A stretch of 64,000 bases of DNA from Fuscovulum blasticum DSM 2131 (GTDB lineage Bacteria; Pseudomonadota; Alphaproteobacteria; Rhodobacterales; Rhodobacteraceae), in the NCBI RefSeq assembly GCF_003034965.1, contig NZ_PZKE01000002.1:1-64000 (forward strand), written 5' to 3'. Shown piece after piece: positions 16,096 through 25,019 of the stretch; positions within the stretch are counted from its first letter, which is position 1; the number at the start of each line of letters is the position of its first letter. The translations under genes were made by a program, and so were the position numbers. Below the pieces are notes generated by a model. The model made no database searches. It had not been told where the DNA came from and was given only the letters and a program-made list of their open reading frames with translations.

Positions 16096-16992
16096 TTACT
16101 GCGCTTCCTGCAGCTTGCGGGCGGCCAGCACGCCCAGATAGGCGTCATGCGTGACCGGGATGAAATCCTTGGCCTCGCCCGCCGCAACGGCATAGGCGCA
16201 GTCCTTGTCGCTTTCCCACAGGTCGGCGGTCAGTTGGGTCACCTTGTCCTTCACGTCCTGCGGCAGCGCCTTGCGCACCACCATCGGGCCTTCGGGGATC
16301 AGGGTCGAACGCCAGATCTCGACCAGGTTGTTCATGTCGACAAGGCCCGCATCGGCGGCCTTGCGGAAGGCGCCCGAGTTGTAGCCGTCTTCCCAGTTGC
16401 CCAGACCGTCGGCCCAGCTTACCCCGGCATCGAAATCGCCGTTGGCGACGCCGACGATGGTCTGCTCATGGCCGCCCGAGAACTTCACGTCCTTGAAGTA
16501 GGTCTTCAGGTCGCCGTATTTTTCGGTCAGCTCGGCGGCGGGCACCAGATAGCCGCTGGTCGAGTTCGGCTCGGCAAAGGCAAAGACCTTGCCCTTGGCA
16601 TCGTCAATCGACGTGATGCCGCTGTCGGCGCGGGCAAAGCCGATGGAGTAATAGCCGGTCGAACCGTCGGCATTCTGCTTGGTCAGCTTGACCTCAACCG
16701 CCTCGGGGTCGGTCAGATAGATCTTGGCATAGCCGCTGGCGCCCAGCCAGGCCATGTCAAGCGTGCCGCCCAGCAGGCCCTGGATCACGCCGTCATAATC
16801 GGCCGGGGTAAAGACCTTGACCGGAACGCCAAGCGCCTCTTCGATCTTCTTGCGGTAGCATTCGTTCGAGGTCAGCCGGTCCTGGGCATTTTCGCCGCCA
16901 AGGATGCCAAGGTTGAACCCGGTAATCTCCTGGGCCTGCACGGCGCCGGCAAGCGTGGTGGTGGCAGCAAGGGTGAGAAGCAGCTTTTTCAT
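16096..16992 (-). CDS. phnD: Phosphonate ABC transporter periplasmic binding protein
   Basis: The start at 16992 gives a clear signal peptide (MKKLLLTLAATTTLAGAVQA). The 298-residue product has PhnD motifs ADYDGVIQGLLGGTLDMAWL, FAEPNSTSGYLVPAAEL and GGHEQTIVGVANGDFDAGVS. It binds phosphonates in the periplasm and delivers them to the PhnE permeases. Hairpins flank the gene on both sides, consistent with a separately stabilised, highly abundant transcript. Confidence 0.95.
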   Translation of the reverse strand: MKKLLLTLAATTTLAGAVQAQEITGFNLGILGGENAQDRLTSNECYRKKIEEALGVPVKVFTPADYDGVIQGLLGGTLDMAWLGASGYAKIYLTDPEAVEVKLTKQNADGSTGYYSIGFARADSGITSIDDAKGKVFAFAEPNSTSGYLVPAAELTEKYGDLKTYFKDVKFSGGHEQTIVGVANGDFDAGVSWADGLGNWEDGYNSGAFRKAADAGLVDMNNLVEIWRSTLIPEGPMVVRKALPQDVKDKVTQLTADLWESDKDCAYAVAAGEAKDFIPVTHDAYLGVLAARKLQEAQ

Positions 16993-17012
16993 GGTCTCTC
17001 CGTGGGTTGGGT

Positions 17013-17032
17013 CCGGCCTTGCAGAAGGCCGG
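17013..17032 (-). terminator. Intercistronic stem-loop between phnC and phnD
   Basis: CCGGCCTT (17013-17020) pairs perfectly with AAGGCCGG (17025-17032) around a 4-base loop. It lies between the phnC stop and the phnD start and lacks a T-run, so it is more likely an mRNA-processing or stability element than a full terminator. Confidence 0.6.
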
Positions 17033-17035
17033 GGG

Positions 17036-17854
17036 TCACGACAGCATGATGTCCGCATAGGTGCGGTCGGCCGTGGTGTCTGCGGGAATGGCGGTCGAGG
17101 TGGCCGCCTCGTTGAAGGTTTCGTCGGCGCCGTAGATGTCGCGCGCGACGCCGGTGGAAAGCTGGTCGGGCGTGCCGTCGAACACGATGCGGCCGTCGCG
17201 CATACCGATCACCCGGTCGCAATAGCGGCGCGCGGTATCCAGCGTGTGCAGGTTGGCAATCACCATCCGGCCGTCTTCGGTGTTGATCCGCTTCAGCGTG
17301 TCCATCACCACCTGCGCGTTCATCGGATCAAGGCTGGCGATGGGTTCGTCGGCCAGGATGATGCGCGGGTCTTGCATCAGGGCGCGGGCAATGGCGACGC
17401 GCTGCTGCTGCCCGCCCGACAGCGCCTCGGCCCGTTTGGGGGCCTGTTCGGCGATGCCAAGCCGGTCAAGAATGTCCAGCGCGCGCAGGATGTCGGCGCG
17501 GGGCCACAGGTTGAACATGGTCTGTAGCGTCGAGCGGCGGTTCAGGATGCCGTGCAGCACGTTCGAGGCCACATCCATCCGGGGCACAAGGTTGAACTGC
17601 TGGAAGATCATCGCGCATTGCGATTGCCAGGCGCGCGCCTCGGCCCCGCGCAGGGCAAGCACGTTGCGGCCATCCACCCGGATCTCGCCCGAAGTCGCGT
17701 CGATCAGGCGGTTCATCATGCGCAGGAAGGTGGACTTGCCGGCGCCCGACCGGCCGATGATGCCGACAAAGCCGGGATGGTCGATGGTAAAGCTCACGCT
17801 GTCCACCGCGGCCTTGGCGCCGAACATCCGCGTGACCGCCTTCACTTCCAACAT
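17036..17854 (-). CDS. phnC: Phosphonate ABC transporter ATP-binding protein
   Basis: The 272-residue ATPase has Walker [11 protein letters not shown]-loop [12 protein letters not shown], signature LSGGQQQR and Walker [13 protein letters not shown], with the PhnC-typical [20 protein letters not shown] region. It energises import through the two PhnE permeases. It follows the phnM-like gene by 87 bases; that gap carries three loosely spaced heptamers on the minus strand (GTTTCAC, CCGCAGG, CCGTCAC, 4 bases apart) that could be a degenerate Pho box, but the match is weak. Confidence 0.95.
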   Translation of the reverse strand: MLEVKAVTRMFGAKAAVDSVSFTIDHPGFVGIIGRSGAGKSTFLRMMNRLIDATSGEIRVDGRNVLALRGAEARAWQSQCAMIFQQFNLVPRMDVASNVLHGILNRRSTLQTMFNLWPRADILRALDILDRLGIAEQAPKRAEALSGGQQQRVAIARALMQDPRIILADEPIASLDPMNAQVVMDTLKRINTEDGRMVIANLHTLDTARRYCDRVIGMRDGRIVFDGTPDQLSTGVARDIYGADETFNEAATSTAIPADTTADRTYADIMLS

Positions 17855-17941
17855 CCCGCCCGCCCCCGTCTGTTGCGTTGCGGACGAGGTAGCGGCGCGG
17901 TGTGACGGTTGCCCTGCGGTTCGGTGAAACTTCGGTAACGC

Positions 17942-19153
17942 CTAAAGGGCGGAATAGCCGCCGCGATCCGAAACCCAGGTGCGCAGCGGCGCGGGCGGGC
18001 CGTCTTCGGGCCAGTCCAGCAGCACAAGATCGGCGCGCAGGCCGGGGGCGATGCGGCCCCGGTCGGTCAGGCCCATAGCGGCGGCGGGGTTGGCGGCGAC
18101 CAGTTTCCACAGCGCCGGCAGATCGGCCACGCCATCGGCCAGAAGCCGCACCACGGCGCCCAGCATGGCCGGATAGAAATAGTCCGAGGCCAGGATGTCG
18201 CACAGCCCGCGGGCAATCATCGCGGCCGCGCCGGGGCTGCCCAGATGGCTGCCGCCGCGCATGGCATTGGGGGCGCCCAGAACGATCAGATCGCCCCCCT
18301 CGCGCGCGGCCAGGAAGGCGCGTTCGTGCATGGGAAACTCGGCCACCGTCGCGCCAAGGCCGCGATAATAGGCGCGGGTCTCGGGCTGGCTGTCGTCATG
18401 GCTCAGCATGGGGGTGTCATGCGCCCGCGCCAGCGCGGCGATGTGGTCAATCAGCGCAGGAACCTGCGGGCGGCGCGACCAGACCTCGGCGATCAGGGCC
18501 ACATAGTCCGGCGTCGTCATATGCGACCGCTTGGCCCGCGCCTCCATCTTGTGCAGGAAGGCCGGCGCGGCAAGGTCGGTCAGCGGATACTCCGCCACCT
18601 GATCGAAAGGCCGGTCATGCAGCGCCACCGAAGGGTGCAGCAGCGCCGCGCTGGTGTGGTCATTGAAGGCCAGCGCCGGGCGATCCTGCCCCGCCAGCAC
18701 ATGCGCAATCAGCGGCACGGCCTCGGGGCAGAAGGTTTCCCAGCGAAGCTGGATGCGGTTGTCCACCGTCAGGCGCGGGCGCAGGTGTTCCAGCGCGCGC
18801 ACCACCTGCCAGCCCGTCTCCACGCTGCGCAGGCCCGGTTCCCAGGACAGGGTCAGGGCATGATAGGCGGTGGCGATCCCGTTCGCGGCCAGTTGCCGGT
18901 CAGTTTCCAGAAGCGCCGCCTCGGTGCCGACACTGACACCCGGGCGCGGCTGCAACTGCCGTTCAAAGGCATCGCCGTGAATGTCCACGAAGGCGGGCGC
19001 CAGCACCCTGCCCCGCCCCGGCACCACGGTTGCGCCATCCCGCGCCACGTCGATGCCGGTGATCCCCCCCGCCTCGATGCGGACCGAAGCCGTTTCCACC
19101 CGATCCTCGAAAATGACGCGGGCGCCTTCGATCAGTTCCGCCTTGCCCTGCAT
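17942..19153 (-). CDS. Second PhnM-like amidohydrolase
   Basis: The 403-residue product is a divergent paralogue of PhnM. It keeps the amidohydrolase metal motif as FVDIHGDAFERQ, plus SHDDSQPETRAYY, LGAPNAMRGGSHLGSPG and ILASDYFYPAML, which align with the corresponding blocks of the phnM product at 4245-5387. The metal motif is HGD rather than HTD and overall similarity is modest, so it may act on a different pathway intermediate. The start at 19153 was chosen because the longer frame upstream has no family character. It heads the phnC-D-E-E transporter unit. Confidence 0.85.
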   Translation of the reverse strand: MQGKAELIEGARVIFEDRVETASVRIEAGGITGIDVARDGATVVPGRGRVLAPAFVDIHGDAFERQLQPRPGVSVGTEAALLETDRQLAANGIATAYHALTLSWEPGLRSVETGWQVVRALEHLRPRLTVDNRIQLRWETFCPEAVPLIAHVLAGQDRPALAFNDHTSAALLHPSVALHDRPFDQVAEYPLTDLAAPAFLHKMEARAKRSHMTTPDYVALIAEVWSRRPQVPALIDHIAALARAHDTPMLSHDDSQPETRAYYRGLGATVAEFPMHERAFLAAREGGDLIVLGAPNAMRGGSHLGSPGAAAMIARGLCDILASDYFYPAMLGAVVRLLADGVADLPALWKLVAANPAAAMGLTDRGRIAPGLRADLVLLDWPEDGPPAPLRTWVSDRGGYSAL

Positions 19154-19684
19154 CCCGCCCGCCCTTCCGCCCGAAGATCCCTGTGCCCCAAGCCTGACCT
19201 GCCCTGCCGACCAAGGTAAAGCGTGAAACGGCCGTCGCGTCCTGCCGCCCGCGCGCGGACACAAGCGGCCCATAGGCGGCCGGCATGACAGGATCACGAC
19301 AACGGAAAACAAACAGCCCGCGCCACATCCTGGGCACGGGCTGAAAGTCGGGCCGGACGCGCGGCGTGCTGGGGAGCGTTGGGGTGGCGCGCGCCGGTTC
19401 ATGTATCAGAAAACGCCCTGCGGTGGTGCGGGACAACTCCCACTCACCCCGCACGGGCGCCAGATCAAAAACATCGCGGGCGAACACGGTTCTGGCCGCA
19501 CAGCACCCGCGAGAAAAACTCGTTACGGAACCACACCTTGCACTCAGTCACTTGCTACAGTTGGAATGATTCCATTTCCTCATGGCCACATTATGGCGTG
19601 GATGCGGAACAGCCCGCCACAATTTGTAGCAAAAGAAGCGACGTTACGTCACTTTGGCGCACGCCCTCGCACAGCCCGCCCCTA
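19154..19684. other. 530-bp region without a convincing gene
   Basis: No frame in this gap has protein-like composition. It holds a minus-strand terminator at 19300-19343 and an 11-bp near-operator palindrome GACGTTACGTC at 19640-19650, embedded in an AT-rich stretch (19560-19650). The terminator is about 340 bases beyond the feoC stop, so the gap could be a long feo 3'-untranslated region or hide a small RNA on the minus strand; neither is proved. Confidence 0.4.
19300..19343 (-). terminator. Rho-independent terminator on the minus strand
   Basis: CAGCCCG (19314-19320) pairs with CGGGCTG (19337-19343), extended inward by GCC/GGC. On the minus strand the stem is followed by GTTTGTTTTCC. It would end transcription coming from the feo operon side, before the phnM-like gene. 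Confidence 0.7.
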
Positions 19685-19924
19685 TCAGGAACCGGACCGC
19701 GGATCGGGGCCTGTCCAGAGGTAAATATCGGCGGCCCGGGCCGAAGGGCAGCCGCCGCATCCGCCGGAACAACTGCCGCAGGACTGGCGCCGCACCTGCC
19801 CCTTGGCGACCCAGTGCTCCACCATGCCCTGCATCGCCTCGGGGCTGACGCGGAAATGCAAAGCCAGATCGGACAGGCTGGCCTGGCCACGGGTCTGGAT
19901 CAGCGATCGGATGGCAAGCAGCAT
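19685..19924 (-). CDS. feoC: FeoC-like transcriptional regulator
   Basis: A 79-residue winged-helix protein (helix-turn-helix in residues 1-45, ASLSDLALHFRVSPEAMQGM) with a cysteine cluster C49-x2-C52-x3-C56-x2-C59 in the wing. FeoC proteins bind an oxygen-sensitive iron-sulfur cluster and regulate or stabilise FeoB. It follows feoB by 15 bases in the feoA-feoA-feoB-feoC operon. Confidence 0.88.
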   Translation of the reverse strand: MLLAIRSLIQTRGQASLSDLALHFRVSPEAMQGMVEHWVAKGQVRRQSCGSCSGGCGGCPSARAADIYLWTGPDPRSGS

Positions 19925-19939
19925 CCTGTCACCGCCCCG

Positions 19940-22246
19940 TCAGACCGGCACCGAAACGGCGCGCGACGGCGGGCCGCGGCGGCCGATCCGGCGCAGGGTC
20001 AGGATGAACACCGCCAGCGCCGCCAGAATCCCGGCGATCCAGGCGGCGGAACTGCCGGGATGCCGGGCCAGCGTCGCGGCCTGATAGAACACCACCGCCG
20101 ATCCCCAGCCCAGAAACAGCGTCCAGCCGAAGACAAAGCCGGTCCAGGCGGCCCCCGCCTCGCGCCAGACGGCCGAGATGGCGGCGGTGCAGGGAACATA
20201 CAGCAGCACCATCAGCAGATAGGCAAAGGCGCCGGCCTGCCCGTCGAACAGCGCGCGCATGGCCCCGAAAGTGCCCTGATCAACCTCAAGCTCATCGGCG
20301 GCGGCGGCGCTGTCCGCCACATTGCCAACCGACAGACCCAGCGGATCGGTCAGCGCACTGCCAAGGTCCGAAAGATTGGTGCCGACCGACGCCACCGCTT
20401 CGCCCAGCCCCGCCATCAGGTCGAAGGGCGCGTCGTCTTCCGCCGCGGCGCCGCCCTGCGCGGCCTGGCTGTACAGCGCGTTCAGCGTGCCGACCACGGC
20501 TTCCTTGGCCAGAATGCCGGTGAAAACCCCCACGGTCGCCGGCCAGTTCTCGGGCCGGATTCCCATGGGTTCGAACACCGGCACGATGGCCTGACCCACG
20601 GCCGCCAGCATGGAATTGTCGGTATCCTCATTGCCGAAGCTGCCGTCGCGGCCCCAGGAATTCAGCACGGCGATCACCGCCACCACCGGCACCAGCACCC
20701 GGCCCGCGCGCAGGACAAAGGCCTTGAGCCTGTCCCAGGTGCGCAAGGCCACGCTGCGCAGGCGCGGCAGGTGCCAGGGCGGCAGTTCCATCACGAAGGG
20801 CGTGGTGGCGCCGGGCAGCAGGGTGTTCTTCAGCATCAGCCCGGTCAGCACGGCGGCAAGGATGCCGATCAGATACAGGCCGAACACAAGGTTCTGCCCG
20901 CCCGTCGGAAAGAACGCCGCCGCGAACAGCGCATAGACCGGCAACCGCGCCCCGCAAGACATGAAGGGCGCCATGGCAATGGTCATGGTGCGGTCGCGCT
21001 GCGATTCCAGCGTGCGGGTGGCCATGATGGCGGGCACGTTGCAGCCGAACCCCACGATCAGCGGCACGAAACTTTTGCCCGGCAGGCCGACCATGCGCAT
21101 GAAACGGTCCATCACGAAGGCGGCGCGCGCCATGTAGCCCGAATCCTCCAGCACCGACAGGACAAGGAACAGGCAGGCGATCACCGGAATGAAGGTGCCC
21201 ACCGTCTGCACCCCGCCGCCAAAGCCGTTGGCCAGGATGGTCACCAGCCAGTCAGGGCTGCCAAGGCGGGCCAGAAGCGCGCCGAATCCGTCCACAAAGA
21301 TCGCGCCGCCGGCGATGTCGAAGAAGTCGATGAAGGCGCCGCCGAAGTTGATGGTGATCAGGAACATCCCATACATCACCAGCAGGAACAGCGGGATGCC
21401 CAGCAGCCGGTTCAGCACCACCCGGTCAATCCGGTCCGAGATGGTCTGGCCCAGCTCCCCCCGCCGCCGCACCGACCCGCCCGTGATCTCAGCCACCCGG
21501 TCATAACGGGCGCTGGCGATGGCGGTGTCCGCCTCATAGCCCAGCGCGGCCTCGGCCGCCTCGCGCGCGGCGCGGACGGGGGCGGCCAGCGCGGGCAGCC
21601 GGTCCAGCAGCACCGGGCTGCCTTCCAGCAGTTCCAGCGCAATCCAGCGCGGGCTGGCGGTTTCCCCGGCGGCGGCAATCTGCGGCACCAGCGCGGCCAG
21701 CGCCGCCTCGATCTCGGGGCCATAGGCAACGGCGGCGGTCGCCGGCGCGGGGGGCGTCAGCAGCGCATCCTTCAGCGCGGGCAGCCCCGTGCCCCGGGCG
21801 GCAACGATCGGAATCACCGGGCAGCCCAGCGCCGCCGAAAGCGCGGGAATGTCGATGTCGATGCCCTGCGCCTTGGCAACGTCCATCATGTTCAGCGCCA
21901 CGATGACGGGCACGCCCATCTCGATCAGTTGCAGCGTCAGATACAGGTTGCGCTCGATGTTCGAGGCATCGACGATATTGACGATCAGCCGCGCCTCGCC
22001 CGACAGGGCGTAATCGCGGGCGATGCGTTCGTCGATGGAAACGGCATGGCCCGACCCCAGCGAATAGGTGCCGGGCAGATCGACCAGTTCGATGGCCTGC
22101 CCCTTGTGCGACAGCGCGCCCAGCTTGCGTTCAACCGTCACGCCGGGCCAGTTGCCAACCGTCTGCCGCGCGCCGGTCAGCGCGTTGAACAGGGTGGTCT
22201 TGCCGCAATTGGGGTTGCCCACCAGGGCCACGGTGAAGGCTGTCAT
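19940..22246 (-). CDS. feoB: Ferrous iron transporter FeoB
   Basis: The 768-residue protein imports Fe2+. It has an N-terminal G domain (P-loop GNPNCGKTT at residues 10-18, G3 DLPG, G4 NMMD), a helical GDI region, then a polytopic membrane domain with the two inverted Gate modules (the first includes NGFGGGVQTVGTFIPVI and the second NPSCGAR-like FMSCGARLPVYALF). The ATG overlaps the feoA stop codon. Length agrees with full-size FeoB. Confidence 0.96.
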   Translation of the reverse strand: MTAFTVALVGNPNCGKTTLFNALTGARQTVGNWPGVTVERKLGALSHKGQAIELVDLPGTYSLGSGHAVSIDERIARDYALSGEARLIVNIVDASNIERNLYLTLQLIEMGVPVIVALNMMDVAKAQGIDIDIPALSAALGCPVIPIVAARGTGLPALKDALLTPPAPATAAVAYGPEIEAALAALVPQIAAAGETASPRWIALELLEGSPVLLDRLPALAAPVRAAREAAEAALGYEADTAIASARYDRVAEITGGSVRRRGELGQTISDRIDRVVLNRLLGIPLFLLVMYGMFLITINFGGAFIDFFDIAGGAIFVDGFGALLARLGSPDWLVTILANGFGGGVQTVGTFIPVIACLFLVLSVLEDSGYMARAAFVMDRFMRMVGLPGKSFVPLIVGFGCNVPAIMATRTLESQRDRTMTIAMAPFMSCGARLPVYALFAAAFFPTGGQNLVFGLYLIGILAAVLTGLMLKNTLLPGATTPFVMELPPWHLPRLRSVALRTWDRLKAFVLRAGRVLVPVVAVIAVLNSWGRDGSFGNEDTDNSMLAAVGQAIVPVFEPMGIRPENWPATVGVFTGILAKEAVVGTLNALYSQAAQGGAAAEDDAPFDLMAGLGEAVASVGTNLSDLGSALTDPLGLSVGNVADSAAAADELEVDQGTFGAMRALFDGQAGAFAYLLMVLLYVPCTAAISAVWREAGAAWTGFVFGWTLFLGWGSAVVFYQAATLARHPGSSAAWIAGILAALAVFILTLRRIGRRGPPSRAVSVPV

Positions 22247-22482
22247 GCCGGGGTTCCTTCAACGATCAGGGCGGCCGCCTCGGCCTTGCGCAGCGAAAGC
22301 TGGTAGCCCCGCAGTTCGATCACCACCGGGTCACCCAAGGGGGCCACGCGCAGCACCCGCAGGGTCACGCCGGGGGTCAGGCCCATCGACAGCAGCTTCT
22401 GCCGATAGGCCGCCCCGCCGGGGGCATAGCCGGTGACACGCGCCGTGGCCCCGGGGGCCAGCGTTGCAAGGGCGGCGGTCAT
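22243..22482 (-). CDS. feoA: FeoA domain protein (proximal to feoB)
   Basis: A 79-residue SH3-like FeoA protein with the conserved block YRQKLLSMGLTPGVTLRVLRVAPLGDP in two halves (YRQKLLSMGLTPG, VTLRVLRVAPLGDP). FeoA is a cytosolic accessory to FeoB. The start at 22482 overlaps the stop of the upstream FeoA-like gene. Confidence 0.92.
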   Translation of the reverse strand: MTAALATLAPGATARVTGYAPGGAAYRQKLLSMGLTPGVTLRVLRVAPLGDPVVIELRGYQLSLRKAEAAALIVEGTPA

Positions 22483-22733
22483 GGCCGGCCGTCCTGCACG
22501 GCGGTAACAAGGATCTTGCGCGCCATGTCCTGACACAGCGCCAGCCGCGCCGCGCCAATGCCCAGGACCAGCGGCCCCGCCCCGGCGCCCCGCACCAGCC
22601 GCAACCGCGCCCCGATCAGGATACCCTGATCAGCCAGCCGCCGCCGCATGTCGGGGCATCCGGCCAGCCCGGTCACCACCATTTCGGCGTCAGGCGTGGC
22701 AAGGGTCAGCGGTATCTGTCGGGCGTTCATCAT
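22479..22733 (-). CDS. feoA: Second FeoA domain protein
   Basis: An 84-residue FeoA-like protein with MRRRLADQGILIGARLRLVR and GAGPLVLGIG, more divergent than the downstream FeoA. Two FeoA-type genes ahead of feoB occur in many Alphaproteobacteria. Adjacent ATGs at 22733 and 22730 are both possible starts. It is the first gene of the feo operon; the minus-strand promoter should lie in 22734-22900, where an AT-rich TAAAAATACTAAG stretch is present. Confidence 0.85.
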   Translation of the reverse strand: MMNARQIPLTLATPDAEMVVTGLAGCPDMRRRLADQGILIGARLRLVRGAGAGPLVLGIGAARLALCQDMARKILVTAVQDGRP

Positions 22734-22918
22734 CGGTCTGTCTCCGCTGCCACCTGTTCCGGGCAAAGCCTTGCCTCGATGCTTAGTATTTTTATCGGGA
22801 ATGTGGATTGGGACAGTTTGACGCAAGGCGCCGAACCGGCAGATCCGGGCCGGATCGCAGCTTTTCCCGGCAAACGGCCCGCAGGCGCCACCGCAGCGCC
22901 AATTTCAAATGCAATATG

Positions 22919-22954
22919 AAAAACCCGCAAATGGCGGATCGCACCATTCGCGGG
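22919..22954 (-). terminator. Rho-independent terminator of the iron storage operon
   Basis: On the minus strand an 11-bp stem with one GT pair (22944-22954 with 22924-22934) is followed by TTTTT (22919-22923). It lies 51 bases after the bfr stop codon and separates the hemP-imelysin-bfd-bfr run from the feo operon. Confidence 0.85.
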
Positions 22955-23005
22955 CTTGAGCTGAGTCGCCCAGATCTTGTGCGGCCAGGGCGCGCTGTCG
23001 GGGCG

Positions 23006-23491
23006 CTACTCGGCCGCGTTTGCCGGCTTGGCGTTCAACTGGCCATAGGCCACTTCGCCCAGCCGCTCGTAAAGACCAAGCTGCGTTTCGAGAAAGTCGA
23101 TATGGCCTTCCTCATCGGCAATCAGCGAATCGAACAGGCTGCGGGTCACATAGTCGCCCACACTGTCGCAATGGCGGCGGGCCTCGATATAGAGGGTTCG
23201 CGCCTCATGCTCGGCGGCAAGGTCACATTCCAGCGTTTCCTTGATGTTCTGGCCAATGCGCAGGCTGTCCAGCTTTTGCAGGTTGGGGTGGCCTTCCAGA
23301 AAGATGATGCGGGCGATCAGCCGGTCGGCGTGCTGCATCTCCTCGATGGATTCCTCACGCGACTTGGCGGCCAGATGCCCGTACCCCCAGTCGTCCTGAA
23401 GGCGATAGTGCAGCCAGTACTGGCTGACGGCGGTCAGTTCAGACCGCAGTGCCGCGTTGAGATACTCGATGACCTTGGCGTCGCCCTTCAT
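23006..23491 (-). CDS. bfr: Bacterioferritin
   Basis: A 161-residue ferritin-fold subunit. The ferroxidase ligands are visible in [13 protein letters not shown] (Glu18), [13 protein letters not shown] (Glu51, His54 and the heme-ligand Met52), CDLAAEHEA (Glu94) and [12 protein letters not shown] (Glu127, His130). It stores iron as ferric mineral in a 24-mer. Its start codon is inside the end of bfd, so the two are translationally linked. Confidence 0.96.
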   Translation of the reverse strand: MKGDAKVIEYLNAALRSELTAVSQYWLHYRLQDDWGYGHLAAKSREESIEEMQHADRLIARIIFLEGHPNLQKLDSLRIGQNIKETLECDLAAEHEARTLYIEARRHCDSVGDYVTRSLFDSLIADEEGHIDFLETQLGLYERLGEVAYGQLNAKPANAAE

Positions 23492-23744
23492 GTGGCTTTC
23501 CTTTCACGCTGCGCAGGACAGGTATGGCTGGCTGGGCCGCATCGGCCGTGGCTACCCCGAAACTGTCACAGGCACGCATGGTGTCAAGGAACAAGGGCAT
23601 ACACCCCCCGCAATCCGCCCGCCGCCCAAGGGCATGGTAGATCTTGCCGGGGGTGATGATGGTCTGCGGATCGGCTGCGCGCATCCAGTCAACTGCCGCG
23701 CGGATGTCGCGGTCGCTGATATTCTGACAATGGCAGACGATCAT
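23439..23744 (-). CDS. bfd: Bacterioferritin-associated ferredoxin, extended C-terminus overlapping bfr
   Basis: The first 60 residues are a normal Bfd [2Fe-2S] domain: [13 protein letters not shown] with Cys4/Cys6 and a downstream CGGC pair. Bfd reduces stored iron in bacterioferritin for release. Bfd proteins are usually about 60-80 residues; this frame runs to 101 residues, and its last 17 codons overlap the start of bfr by 53 bases. The tail has no family character and may only serve to couple the two genes. Confidence 0.9.
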   Translation of the reverse strand: MIVCHCQNISDRDIRAAVDWMRAADPQTIITPGKIYHALGRRADCGGCMPLFLDTMRACDSFGVATADAAQPAIPVLRSVKGKPHEGRRQGHRVSQRGTAV

Positions 23745-23751
23745 GGCAGCC

Positions 23752-25008
23752 TCACTGAAAGACGGCGTTGGGGTTGTCGAGGCTGTCGGACCCTTCGACG
23801 CTGATCTTCGACAGGCCCAGCACCGAAACCGCGCGTTCGATCGACTTGGTCTGCGTCACCAGCGCATCGACGGCGCCCAGGATCAGCGCCTCACCTTCGG
23901 TGCTGCCGGGTGCAAGCATCTGGTCATAGGCAAATCCGCCTTCGGCCGCGGTCTTGATCGCCTGAAGGGCCGCAACCGACGCATCCAGCTCACCCCGAAG
24001 CTGCGTATCGACCGCCGCATCCTTTTCCGCCACCATCTCGCCCAGCGCGGGACCGGAGACGACCGAACCGTCCACACGGGTATAGCTGCCGGTATAGACG
24101 TTGCGGATGCCCACCCCGTCATAGAAATGGCTGTTGTGCGTGTTGTCCGAGAAGCAGTCGTGTTCTTCCTCGGGGTCGTGCAGCATCAGGCCCAGCTTCA
24201 TGCGCTCGCCCGCCTGTTCGCCATAGGACAGGCTGCCCATGCCGGTCAGCATGGCCAGAAGGCCCACCTGCGGATCGGCGGTCACGGCCGCGCGGGCCTC
24301 GCCGCCCTCGGCCCATTGCCCGGCCATATACTCCAGATCGGCGACCAGAAGGTCGGTCGCGGCCCGCAGATAGGCGGCGCGGCGGTCACAATTGCCGCCG
24401 GTGCAGCCCTCGCCCTGCACATAATCGGTATAGGGGCGGTTGCCGGCGCCCGGCCCGGTGCCGTTCAGATCCTGCCCCCACAGCAGGAACTCGATGGCAT
24501 GGTAGCCGGTGGCCACATTCGCCTCGACCCCGTCCGCCTCATGCAGGGTGCCCGACAGGAAGTCGGGCGTGATCTCGGCCGCATCGACCTCCTGCCCCGC
24601 GATGGTGATCTTCGGCGTGGCGATCACGTTCAGCCCGGCCAGCGGGTTTTCCTCGTTCACCGCGGTATCGGCGGCCACATAGTCGATCAGCCCCTCGTCC
24701 AGCGGCCAGGCGTTCACCTTGCCTTCCCACTCGTCCACGATCGGGTTGCCGAAGCGGAACACCTCGGTCTGCTGATAGGGCACGCGGGCTGCCATCCAGG
24801 CGGCGCGCGCGGCCTGCAGCGTTTCGTCCGACGGGGTTGCGATCAGCGCCTCGACCGCCGCCTGCAACGCCTTGGCCGTGGACAGGCTGTCGCCATAGCC
24901 GGCTTCGGCAATCTTGGCATAGGTCTCCACCACCGCGGCCGGATCGGCGGCCAGCGCCGGGCCGGCAAGGGCAACGGAAGACATCAGGACGGCAAGGCGC
25001 AGGCGCAT
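23752..25008 (-). CDS. Imelysin-family iron-regulated protein, full-length (IrpA-like)
   Basis: The start at 25008 gives a signal peptide (MRLRLAVLMSSVALAGPALA). The 418-residue periplasmic protein has the intact imelysin signature G168-Y-H170-A-I-E173 followed by FLLWG, and the ICMP-like repeat architecture. IrpA-type proteins are needed for growth under iron limitation in some bacteria; they lack proven peptidase activity. It is preceded by hemP (11-base gap) and followed by bfd and bfr, forming an iron-regulated unit. Related Rhodobacterales operons usually continue with the di-heme oxidoreductase found here at the start of the window. Confidence 0.9.
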   Translation of the reverse strand: MRLRLAVLMSSVALAGPALAADPAAVVETYAKIAEAGYGDSLSTAKALQAAVEALIATPSDETLQAARAAWMAARVPYQQTEVFRFGNPIVDEWEGKVNAWPLDEGLIDYVAADTAVNEENPLAGLNVIATPKITIAGQEVDAAEITPDFLSGTLHEADGVEANVATGYHAIEFLLWGQDLNGTGPGAGNRPYTDYVQGEGCTGGNCDRRAAYLRAATDLLVADLEYMAGQWAEGGEARAAVTADPQVGLLAMLTGMGSLSYGEQAGERMKLGLMLHDPEEEHDCFSDNTHNSHFYDGVGIRNVYTGSYTRVDGSVVSGPALGEMVAEKDAAVDTQLRGELDASVAALQAIKTAAEGGFAYDQMLAPGSTEGEALILGAVDALVTQTKSIERAVSVLGLSKISVEGSDSLDNPNAVFQ

Positions 25009-25019
25009 GGCAACTCCGG

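Noticed and set aside
17855-17941. Pho box before phnC
   Set aside because: Three heptamers are spaced correctly but match the CTGTCAT consensus poorly, so it is not listed as a feature.
18963-19487. A 174-codon minus-strand frame extending upstream of the second phnM
   Set aside because: Only its distal part overlaps a real gene in another frame; the upstream part has irregular codon use and crosses a terminator hairpin.
19379-22306. A 975-codon open frame on the plus strand
   Set aside because: It is the antisense shadow of feoB; composition is low-complexity (His, Arg, Gln, Gly) and no family motif is present.
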